From Nannocystis sp. (GTDB taxonomy: Bacteria; Myxococcota_A; Polyangia; Nannocystales; Nannocystaceae): a stretch of DNA of 64,000 bases. The stretch is from assembly GCF_016714285.1 (NCBI RefSeq), contig NZ_JADJNN010000006.1, positions 1 to 64,000 of the forward strand, in the 5' to 3' direction. The translations under genes were made by a program, and so were the position numbers. Positions 45,004 to 53,502 of this stretch are shown here, piece by piece (within the stretch, counting starts at the first letter, position 1; each line of letters opens with the position of its first letter). The notes beneath the pieces were generated by a model. The model was not told where the DNA came from. It worked only from the letters and a program-made list of their open reading frames with translations, and did no database searches.

Positions 45004-45831
45004 CTACGCGATCGCGGCGCGCACGCCGTTGGCGAGGATCTGCAGGCCGAGGCCGGCGGTCGGCAACAGGCCGGCGGCGCGCTGGGCCAGCCAGCGCGGG
45101 TGGTTCTCGGGGTACAGGTACGCCTCGGGGTGCGGCATCAGGCCGAAGATGCGGCCGCTCGGGTCGCACAGGGCCGCGGCGCCGCCGGGCGAGCCGTCGG
45201 GGTTGTCGGGCCAGGCCTCGGTCGCGCGGCCCTCGGCGTCGGCGTAGCGCAGGGGGATCTGGTGCCTGTCCTCGAGGACAGCTCGCTGGGCGGCGTCGGC
45301 GTGGACCAGCTTGCCCTCGCCGTGGCGGCTCGGCAGCTCGAGCTCGGCGATCCCGCGGGTGAACACGCAGGGGCTCGCGGGGTCGACGACCAGGCGCACC
45401 CACGCGTCCCAGTAGCCGAGGCGGTCGTTGTCGATCAGGGTCACGCGCTGGTGCAGCCCAGGCTCGCCGCCGGGCAGCAGGCCGAGCTTCACCAGGGTCT
45501 GGAAGCCGTTGCAGATGCCGAGGCAGAGCCCGCCGTCGCCGACGAAGCGCAGCAGGCGGTCGCCGAGGCGGTAGCGCAGGCGGTTGGCATGGACCCGGCC
45601 GCTGGCGATGTGGTCGCCGAAGGAGAAGCCGCCGATGAAGGCGAGCAGGCCGTAGGGCGTGAGCGCGTCGGGGCCGGCGTCCAGGACGTCGGCGACGTGG
45701 CGGAGGTCGACCTGGGCGCCGAGCATGCGAAAGCCGGCCGCGGTCTCGGCCTCGCAGTTGAGGCCGTAGCCGGTGAGCACGAGCACCCGCAGCTCGCGCG
45801 CCGCAGCGCGATCGATCGTGGGCTCAGACAT
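45004..45831 (-). CDS. purQ: Phosphoribosylformylglycinamidine synthase, glutaminase subunit PurQ
   Basis: Glutamine amidotransferase supplying ammonia for FGAM formation in de novo purine synthesis. Class I amidotransferase triad: nucleophile Cys in GGLCLGICNGFQTLVKLGLL, and His/Glu in GLMPHPEAYLYPENHP. Also seen are VLVLTGYGLNCEAETAAGF and FIGGFSFGDHIASGR. Length 275. The start at 45831 overlaps the end of purL by 8 bp, so the two subunits are coupled. The palindrome CTGTCCTCGAGGACAG (45266-45281) is embedded and encodes AVLEDR without disturbing the motifs. Confidence 0.93.
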   Translation of the reverse strand: MSEPTIDRAAARELRVLVLTGYGLNCEAETAAGFRMLGAQVDLRHVADVLDAGPDALTPYGLLAFIGGFSFGDHIASGRVHANRLRYRLGDRLLRFVGDGGLCLGICNGFQTLVKLGLLPGGEPGLHQRVTLIDNDRLGYWDAWVRLVVDPASPCVFTRGIAELELPSRHGEGKLVHADAAQRAVLEDRHQIPLRYADAEGRATEAWPDNPDGSPGGAAALCDPSGRIFGLMPHPEAYLYPENHPRWLAQRAAGLLPTAGLGLQILANGVRAAIA

Positions 45832-48800
45832 GGTCACCCCGGCGCTGGAAGGCGGCGCGCAGCGCCTGTGCGTCGTGCTCGAGCAGGACCACGCCGTCGC
45901 GGCAGATCCGCAGCCAGCCGCCACCGGGGGGCGGCAGGCCGCCGCGCACCGCCGGGGCCGGCTCGCTGCTGGCGCGGGCCGGCGCCACCGCGCCGAGCAT
46001 GCAAAGGCCGTGGCCCGCGAGCGCCCGCTCGAGCGCGGCCGCGTGCTCCGGCGCGCAGGTCAGCAGCACCCGCCCGGTCGACTCGCCGAACAGCGTCGCG
46101 GCGCTGGCCAGCGGGTCCGCTGTCTGTTCAGACATGTCCGTGAGGACAGCGTGTCCAGCCCCACCGGACCGGTCCGCGAGGCCAGCGCGCGCGGCTGTCT
46201 CTGCGGACATGTCCGCGAGGACAGGCGCCAGCTCGACCGCGAGGCCGAGCTCGCCGGCCATGGCCATGTGCGCGAGGGCGACGGCCAGGCCGCCGCGGCT
46301 GAGCACGTGGGCCGAGCGCAGCAGGCCGGCGTCGCGCGCGGCCGCGAGGGCCAGGTAGCGGGCGGCGGCGCGGGCCAGATCGGTGGTCGGGACGCCGTCC
46401 AGGGTGAGGCCGCGCAGGCGGGCGAGCTCGCTGCCGCCGAGCTCGACGCGGGTCTCGCCGAGCAGGTAGATGCGGTCGCCGGGGGCGACCGGCACGAGGT
46501 CGAGGGCGCGGCTCACGTCGTCGATCTGGCCGATCGCCGAGACCAGCAGGGTCGGCGGGATCGAGATCTTCACGCCGCCCAGGTGGGCGTCGTTCTTCAT
46601 CGAGTCCTTGCCGCTGATGAGCGGCACGCCGAAGGCCTCGCAGGCGGCGCGCAGGCCCTCGCAGCAGCGCACCAGCTGGGCCAGCTTGTGCTCGCCGTCG
46701 GGGGTCTTCGGGCCCTGCACCGGGTCGGGCCAGCAGAAGTTGTCGAGCGCGCTGATACGGTCGATCCGGGCGCCGGCGCAGACCAGGCGGCGCACCGCCT
46801 CGTCGACGCAGGCGGTCGCCATCGCGTGGGTGTCGAGGTCGCTGTAGAACGGGTGGATGCCCTCCGCGAGCACGACGCCCTCGGGTCGGAGGTGGCGGGC
46901 GCGCAGCACCGTCGCGGTCGCGGGCACGTCCTGGCGCACGCCGACCCACGGCTTGATCACGGACAGGCCCTTGACCTCGTGGTCGTAGCGGCGGGCGATC
47001 GACTCGTTCGAGGCCAGGTTCCAGCGCGCCAGCAGGGCCGGCAGGGTGCTCGCCAGAGCCGCGTCGGCCAGCGCCTCGCGCACCCGCGCGGGCGGCGAGA
47101 GCGGGCGCGGCGGCGGGCTCCAGCGGGCGCGCAGCGGCCAGCGGGGCAGGCCGTCGTGGAGGAACTCGAGCGGCAGGTCGCACACCGGCAGCTCGCCGTG
47201 GGTGACCACGAGCCGGCCCGAGTCCGTGAACTCGCCGAGCACGCAGGCCAAGACCTCGCGGCGGCGGGCCAGCGCGAGGAATGCATCGATGCTGGCCTTC
47301 GGGACAGCCAGGGTCATGCGCTCCTGGGCCTCGGAGATGAGGATCTCCCACGGGGCGAGGCCGGGGTACTTGAGCGGCGCGCGGGCGAGGTCGATGCGGG
47401 CGCCGCCGGTGGCCCCGGCCATCTCGCCGACGCTGCTCGACAGGCCGCCGGCGCCGTTGTCGGTGATGCTCGAGTAGAGCCCGAGCTCGCGGGCCTCGTG
47501 CAGCAGGTCGGCCATCATCTTCTGGGTGATCGGGTCGCCGATCTGGACCGCCTGGACCGGCGAGGACTCGTCGAGCTCGACGCTCGAGAAGGTCGCGCCG
47601 TGGATGCCGTCCTTGCCGATGCGACCGCCGAGCATGACCACCAGATCGCCGACCGCCTGGCGCTTGACGTGGGTGGGCTGGCCGGCGGAGGTCACCGGCA
47701 TGACCGCCACGGTGCCGCAGTAGACCAGCGGCTTGCCGGCGTAGCGCGCGTCGAACAGCTCGAAGCCGCGGCTGTAGGGGATGCCCGACTGGTTGCCGCC
47801 GTCGATGACGCCGTGGTGCACGCCCTCGCGGATCCGCCGCGGGTGCATGAGGCCAGCGGGCAGCGGGTCGGCGTGGTCGGGCGCGCCGAGGCAGTAGCCC
47901 CACACGTTGGTCAGCAGCTCGGCGCCGAGGCCGGTGCCGAGGCTGTCGCGGTTGACCCCGACGATGCCCGTCATCGCCCCGCCGTAGGGGTCGAGCGCCG
48001 ACGGGGAGTTGTGGGTCTCGACCTTGTAGACGAGGTGGTCGGCGGCGCTGAAGCGGACCACGCCGGCGTTGTCGTGGAACACCGACACGAGGTAGGGCTC
48101 GCCCTCGGGGTCCAGGCCCGCGGCGACGCGGCGGGCCGCGACGGCCTCGGTGGCGCCGCGGATGTACTCACGAAACAGGCCGCGGCCGATCTCGCGGGTT
48201 GCCCCCTGCGGGTCGGTGTAGGTGATCGGCGCGGCGAAGATCTTGTGCTTGCAGTGCTCGCTCCACGTCTGCGCCAGGCACTCGAGCTCGGCGTCGCTGG
48301 GGTCGCGGCCGCGGGCGACGAAGTGCTCGCGGATCGCCTGCATCTCCGCCAGCGACAGCGCCAACACGCCGGCGCGTGAGATCTGCTCGAGGGCCTGGTC
48401 GTCGGCGGCGCGCAGCGGCACGGTGGCGACGCGGGGCAGCGCCTGGGTGCCGGCCCGCGGCACGTCCAGCGCGCCCGGACCCGGGGGCGAGGACTCGAGG
48501 CGCACGCGCTGGATCAGCGGGTTGTGCAGCTCGCGGGCCGCCCGCTCGAGCTCGGCCGGCGTGAGGTCCATGAAGAGGTAGAGCGTGCTGGTATAGACCT
48601 GCCCCGCGAGTGTGCGACCGAGGCAGTCCTCGACGGCTCGCTGCACGCTGCGGCCGACCGCGTCGGTGACCCCGGGGCGCAGGCCCACGCACAGGCGCTG
48701 GGCGCCCGCGGGGTCGGCCAGGGCGCCGATCGCCCCGAGCTCGCTGATTGGGTCGGTGAGCGCCGCGAGCACCCGCGCAAGCTCGCCGGATCGGTCTGCA

Positions 48801-49011
48801 TCGCGGCCCGCAGCGAGGCCCAGATCGCGAGGCCCAGATCGAGGCCCAGATCGAGGCCCAGATCGAGGCCCAGATCGAGGCCCAGATCGAGGTGGTAGAG
48901 CTTGCGTGTGCGGAGCGCGGGCGTGCGACCGAGAGCGGCGCGCAGGCGCGTCGCCGTGGCGAGGGCCAGCGCGTCCGGCAATTCGGGCCGCGTCGCGATC
49001 TCCAGGCGCAC
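45824..49011 (-). CDS. purL: Phosphoribosylformylglycinamidine synthase PurL with PurS-like N-terminus (one frameshift)
   Basis: ATP-dependent FGAM synthase. The large part is clear: LAQTWSEHCKHKIFAAPITY, VETHNSPSALDPYGGAMTG, NRDSLGTGLGAELLTNVWGY, DNGAGGLSSSVGEMAG, LISGKDSMKNDAHLGG and LGETRVELGGSELA. The N-terminal about 80 residues (VRLEIATRPELPD, RTRKLYHLDLGLD) look like the PurS domain and include an LDLG repeat. That part is in another frame: a single base missing near 48775-48790 separates TDPASL from ELARVLAALTDPISE. PurL is normally indispensable for prototrophy, so this is most likely a sequence error. GTG 49011 is the proposed start (VRLEIATRPE), with low certainty. Palindromes at 46121-46148 and 46210-46223 encode VLTDMS and VLADMS insertions. 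Confidence 0.85.
48815..48888 (-). repeat. 12-bp tandem repeat in purL
   Basis: Six copies of gaggcccagatc, five of them contiguous (48829-48888) and one offset by 2 bp. They encode a run of LDLG in the linker after the PurS-like domain. The 2-bp offset shows an extra slippage event inside the array. Confidence 0.92.
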
Positions 49012-49135
49012 GACCCCGGAGCTGGCCGAGTGTTCGCTGGAGGTGCCTGCCGTGGTGCCTGACTCGGTGGCGGACGTGATGCCTGACGTGGTCACGGATG
49101 CGATCACTGGTGCGGCCTTTCCTGCCCGCTCGGCC

Positions 49136-49148
49136 CCTGCCCTGTCAA
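49136..49148 (-). promoter_or_regulatory. TTGACAGGGCAGG element upstream of purL
   Basis: The minus strand reads TTGACAGGGCAGG, a perfect -35-like hexamer in a 13-bp word that recurs exactly upstream of the porin gene at 53433-53445. No good -10 follows at 17 bp, so the word may be an operator or a promoter for a non-housekeeping sigma. Confidence 0.35.
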
Positions 49149-49202
49149 CCACGGGCCACACGCGAGGGGGTTTGCTGTTTCACACTACTGCCAGCGTCGG
49201 CC

Positions 49203-49231
49203 TTGACAGCCACGGCGGCGGGCTGCATGCT
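49203..49231 (+). promoter_or_regulatory. Probable sigma-70 promoter of the wHTH gene
   Basis: TTGACA at 49203-49208, a 17-bp spacer and CATGCT at 49226-49231, about 70 bp ahead of the GTG start at 49301. It is divergent from, and 55 bp away from, the TTGACA element facing purL. Confidence 0.45.
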
Positions 49232-49300
49232 CGGCCGCATACGTGGTGGGCCTGGGTTCTTGGACCGAGCTTCGCTTGCCACTGCACTTGAGGTGCATCT

Positions 49301-49891
49301 GTGAACAATCTGGAAGAACGGGACGACCGGGTGGACGACACCTGGGCGGCGAGCCTCCGCGAAGTCCTACGTGACGTGATCAAAACGCTGCCGAGCAAGG
49401 TGACTCTCGGCGAACTCGTCGATGCGACGCGGAGCAATCCGCAGCTCGCGCCGGTGCTCGAGCACTTTACGGTGCAGGAGCTCATCGACCTGGTGAAGGA
49501 CCGGCCGCGCGACGAGGCGGAGCCTTCGCTCGCCAGTCTGACGGCGAAGGCGGGCAAGCCCGCGGCCACCGGCGAGGTCATCTTCGACGAGGAGGGCAAC
49601 CCGATCCTCGACCTCGAGAGCGGGCCCGCGGTCATTCGTCGCCGGGCCGACGTGCCCGACGGCGACGTGCGCCTGCTGTCGGCGCTCAACAAGCAGAAGT
49701 CCGGGCGCCGCGAGAACGAGCTGCTGCAGACCACCGGCCTCGCCTCGGACCAGGTGCGGCTCATCCTCCGCAACCTGCGGACCAAGGGCTTCATCCACGT
49801 CGAGGGCAGCGGCATCAAGCGGCGGATCAAGATCACTCGCCACGGCACCGCGTACCTCCGCAAGTTCGAGCCCGGCGCCGCGTTGCTGTAG
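49301..49891 (+). CDS. Winged-helix DNA-binding protein
   Basis: 196-residue cytoplasmic protein. The first half is helical (WAASLREVLRDVIKTLPSKV, LGELVDATRSNPQLAPVL). A short beta region with IFDEEGNPILDLE follows, then a C-terminal winged helix-turn-helix: VRLLSALNKQKSGRRENELL, QTTGLASDQVRLILRNLRTK and GFIHVEGSGIKRRIKIT, as in MarR-like and replication-initiator-like wHTH domains. The start is GTG 49301 with a GAGGTG ribosome site. It is divergent from purL, but regulation of purL is only a possibility. It ends at a strong hairpin. Confidence 0.75.
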   Translation: MNNLEERDDRVDDTWAASLREVLRDVIKTLPSKVTLGELVDATRSNPQLAPVLEHFTVQELIDLVKDRPRDEAEPSLASLTAKAGKPAATGEVIFDEEGNPILDLESGPAVIRRRADVPDGDVRLLSALNKQKSGRRENELLQTTGLASDQVRLILRNLRTKGFIHVEGSGIKRRIKITRHGTAYLRKFEPGAALL

Positions 49892-49914
49892 AGCTCGCGG
49901 ACCGGCAATTACGA

Positions 49915-49945
49915 AGGGGCGCACCAGGAGAACCTGGGCGCCCCT
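49915..49945. terminator. Hairpin between convergent genes
   Basis: AGGGGCGC-A-CCAGG pairs with CCTGGGCGCCCCT (one bulge), loop AGAA. It is flanked by GA and CCTTG and lies between the wHTH gene and the convergent VWA gene. Confidence 0.7.
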
Positions 49946-49968
49946 CCTTGCGGGTGGACGGCGTGCGC

Positions 49969-51499
49969 TCAGCCGGCGGGCTTGAGCTCGTCCTTGAGGA
50001 TGCCGGCGAGGCAGTTGATCGCGTTCGAGAAGTCGGTGTCGCAGATCGACTCGATGCAGCAGCGCAGCTTGGCCTCGTTGGTCGGCGTGTTGGGGTCGTC
50101 CGGGATGTTGAGGCTCTCGCAGACCTCCTTGACGCGGACCGGCGGGACGGCCTGGCCGGTGGCGGCGTTGCTGCAGCCCGGCCCGATGCCGAACTCGTAC
50201 TGCTTCTGCTCGGCGGTCTTGGGGTCGCCGGGGAGGATGTCGGCCGGGGTCCAGTCGCGGTAGACGAGCGACTGGACGCCGCCCATGGTCGGCTCGAAGG
50301 GCGGCAGCGGGTTGTGCTCGGTGACCGGCGGGACGCCGAGGATGCCGAGCATGATGACCTGCTTCTTCTTGTCCTTGATCAGCACGTCCTTGAGGTAGTT
50401 GATGTACCGCGAGGTCGGCTGGAGCACGCCCTTGTCGGCGGCGACGCAGCTCTCGTAGATCGTGTCGGCGTTGGCGTCCTGGCAGTCGGTGCCGGCGTTC
50501 CAGCACACCGCGCTGGTCGGGTCCTTCTTCATGCCGGGGGTGCCCGGGAAGTCCTCCCAGTACTGGTTGTAGTTGGGGTCGTTGACCTTGGCCGGGTCGA
50601 AGTAGTCGTAGTTCTTGGTGGCGCAGTCCTCCTCGTCGGTGACGATGACGATCGCCAGCACCGCGCCGACGCGGAGGAAGGGCGCGCCGCCCTTGTTCCA
50701 GTCCTTGTTGGGGTCGAGGGCCTGCAGCATGGTCTCGAGGCTCGGCCTCCATGCCGCAGCCGTCGATGCCCTGGGGGCCGATGCAGGACAGGGCGTCGGC
50801 GACCGGGTCACCCACGCCGTCGAAGCCGACCACGTTGTTGGTGTCGGCGGTGAAGTGGATGAAGGGGCCGTCGGGGACCGCGGCGGCGCCGGGGGTGCAG
50901 CCGTTGGTGCAGGCCTGGGGGACCTTGGGGCCGCCGCCGATGCCGTTGAAGCGCTCGAGGCGGTCGACGCAGGCGGTGTTGATCGGCGCGCCCTTGGCCG
51001 GCGTGTAGTCGGGCTTGTAGAACGAGGTGCACAGCGGGTGACCGAAGTCGCTGGTGGTCACCATGATGTTGACGTCGGCGTTGACCAGCTGCTCCTCGTC
51101 GTCCTTGAGGTCACGGATCTTCTGGATGAGGTACGGGAAGTTGGCCGCGAGGTTGGTCTGCTCCTCGCCCATCGAGCCCGAGTTGTCGATCACGAACAGG
51201 ATGTCGAGCAGGTTGCACGAGCCGTCGGTGGTCTGGCAGCCGGTCACGACCTCGGTGTCCTCCGACGGGAGGTCGAGCTTCATCATCGAGGTGTCGTTGG
51301 TGAGCGTGACGGCGGTCGTCGTCGGCTCGGTGGTCGCGTTGGTGTTCGAGATGCTGCCGACCGAGGCGACGGTGGTGGTGCTCTCGTCGTTGCCGCCCTT
51401 GTCGTCGCCGCACGCGCCGAGCAGTCCGGCACACAGCGCCAGCGCGGGAAGGCCACCGGGGAGATAAGTTCGGGGGGAGTAAACAGGGGTATTGCTCAT
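49969..51499 (-). CDS. VWA-domain lipoprotein (one frameshift)
   Basis: Secreted lipoprotein: signal peptide with lipobox LLGACGDD (Cys about residue 30), a Thr-rich linker (STTTVASVGS, ATTEPTTTAVTLT) and a VWA domain beginning CNLLDILFVIDNSGSMGEEQTNL. It continues with VNIMVTTSDFGHPLCTSF, many cysteines and VLAIVIVTDEEDCATKNYDYF. The frame breaks at about 50745, where one extra base turns GCGMEPSLETMLQAL into GCGMEAEPRDH; removing it gives a roughly 510-residue protein. The second half ends CCIESICDTDFSNAINCLAG. The MIDAS is intact. It is a standard myxobacterial surface VWA protein of unknown partner. Confidence 0.82.
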
Positions 51500-51781
51500 G
51501 GTCAACGCTCCGCGCACAGGCTTCGCCCCATCGTCGCACAGGCGACGCGGGTCACAAAAGAGAGAAGTGAGGCCAGCCCGCGTGTCCCTCGTGGGAGGGC
51601 GAGAGGGCGAGGCGAGGGCCAGTCGATGTTGGGGGCACGAGCCTACGACCGCGGCTGCTCGCGTCGATGCTCCACCTGGGCCGCTGGGCTCCACGAGTCC
51701 GCTGGGCTCGCGTGGACGGAGTCTTCGCGAGCGCCGTGCCAGGCGCGAGGCAACTCACGGTTTTGCTTGCATCGGCACTGG

Positions 51782-53399
51782 CTAGAACACGACCTGAAGC
51801 TGCAGGCGGACCTGGTCGGTGCCGAGGCGGATCTCCGTGTTCCACGAGTGGAAGTAGTCGAGTTGGAGCTTGAGCGAGTGGCGGGCGAAGTAATAGTTGA
51901 AGACGCCGCCGAGGTCGTTCTGGCTCTTGAGGCTGGTCTGGGCCGGCGTGCCGGCGGCGAACATCTGGCCCCAGCGTGCGCCGATCTCCAGCGGCAGTCG
52001 GGGCAGCAGGTAGCCGGCCTGGGCGAAGTACGCGGAGCCGTTGCGCGCGGCGACGACGGGGATCGGGGCGCCCATGTCGTCGACGTTGGTCCCGCCGAGG
52101 CGCTTGCCCTTGCGCCAAAAGAAGCCGCTCTCGATCGAGAAGCCGGCGTAGCGGAAGCTCATGTCGGCGGTGGCGTTGTGGGTGGTCGTCTTGCCGCCGT
52201 CGGCGGGGATCGCCCCGGCGAAGCCGTGGGTGTCGTGGGGGTCGCGGTCGATGTACGAGTAGGCGCCGCCGATCAGCATCTTCGGCTTCTTGCTGCGCTC
52301 GTGGTCGGCCTCCTCGAGGTCGTCGTATTGGCCGAAGGGCAGCACCTCGACGCGGGCGAGGTAGGCGAGGCCGAAGTCGCTGGGGCCGTAGAGGGCGATG
52401 CCGTCGCCGAGGTACACGCCGGCGTAGTAGCGGAGGTGGCCGAGGCCGCCGACGTCCTTCGAGCGGATGTCGAGGCCGATGTCGCGGTCCATCGTGAATT
52501 CGTTGTTGGCCGTGGAGCGGTCGACGAACTGCAGCCCGGTGATCCGCATCATCCGCTGGTGGTTGTAGGGGACCTTGTACTGGCCGACCTGGACGGTGGC
52601 GTCGCGCAGGCGATCGAAGGTGAAGAACCAGTCGAGGATCGGTGAGCGGGTGATCGTGCCGTTCTTGTAGCCGAGCTCGATCGGCGAGAAGGTCAGGGCG
52701 ATCCGGTACTTGATGTTCGGCGTGAAGAGGTTGCCGGCGAACCACACGCGGGCGCGGCGAAACACCAGGTCGAAGTCGTTCTTGGCCGCGGTCGGCATGC
52801 CGCCGTCGACGCCGGGGATCGCCGGGGTGTGGCGCGCGATCAGCTGCAGCTGCGAGAAGGCGTTGAACTGCAGCGAGAAGCGCTTGTCCTTGCTGGTCAC
52901 CTCGAGGCCGACGCCCGGGCGCCACTTGACCTGCTTGGCCTCGTCGACCGGGGCCTCGGCCATGCGCGCGGGATCTCCGGGCGGCAGGAAGCGCGAGGGC
53001 TCGGCGGGGGGCGTCGCGCCAGTCACGGCCGGCGGGGTGGTGGTCGCGAGCGCCGGGGACGTCGCGGTGGGGCTTGTGTTGTTGGTGGCGGCCGTGGTCG
53101 TCGCGGAGGTCCCGACCGTCGCGGGCGCGGTGGTCACTGACGGGGTGGTCGCGGCGGTCGTGGTCGGGCTCGTCGCTACGGGTGTGGCCGGGCTCGTCGC
53201 GACGGGTGTGGCCGGGCGGGCTCGTCGCTACGGGTGTGGCCGGGCTCGTCGTGGTCGGGCTCGTCGCGGCCGCGGTCGTCACGGGCGGAGCGGCCGTCGT
53301 GGGCGTGGTGCTCGGAGCGGCGGTCGTGGGCGGCGTGGCGGGTACAGGAACAGCGGTTCTCGCCGCTGAGAGCGCGATGTACAGGAGAATCGTCTGCAT
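51782..53399 (-). CDS. OprO/OprP-type porin (frameshift in Thr/Pro repeats)
   Basis: Outer-membrane beta-barrel of the phosphate-selective porin O/P family: FSLQFNAFSQLQLIARHTP, FDLVFRRARVWFAGNLFTPN, YRIALTFSPIELGYKNG, VQVGQYKVPYNHQRMM, many amphipathic strands and a C-terminal aromatic Phe (LQLQVVF). The true start is probably ATG 53399 (MQTILLYIALSAARTAVPV, a signal peptide) followed by a Thr/Pro/Ala linker. In that linker a 24-bp repeat has 4 extra bases (about 53214-53221), which breaks the frame; the intact frame can otherwise be opened only from 53137. The ligand is uncertain, as myxobacterial members are diverse. TTGACAGGGCAGG lies about 35 bp upstream. Confidence 0.82.
53160..53265 (-). 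repeat. 24-bp tandem repeat in the porin's linker
   Basis: Copies of a 24-bp unit (plus strand ggccgggctcgtcgctacgg then gtgt) encode ATPVATSP. One copy has four additional bases (gccgggcgggctcg), which disrupts the reading frame. Confidence 0.85.
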
Positions 53400-53432
53400 G
53401 GACTCGACCTTCGGGAGGTGTGCGCTCTGACA

Positions 53433-53445
53433 CCTGCCCTGTCAA
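53433..53445 (-). promoter_or_regulatory. TTGACAGGGCAGG element upstream of the porin gene
   Basis: Exact 13-bp match to the element upstream of purL, about 35 bp before the porin ATG at 53399. It may be a -35 region or a shared operator. Confidence 0.35.
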
Positions 53446-53502
53446 ACGTGAATTACCGGGCTCCTGTTATTCCCGGCGACCCGGCGTTTGCGACGCTGGG
53501 CA

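Noticed and set aside
51500..51781. Small gene between the VWA and porin genes
   Set aside because: Open frames there lack codon bias and ribosome sites. The stretch holds only short GC repeats and the expected promoter of the VWA gene.
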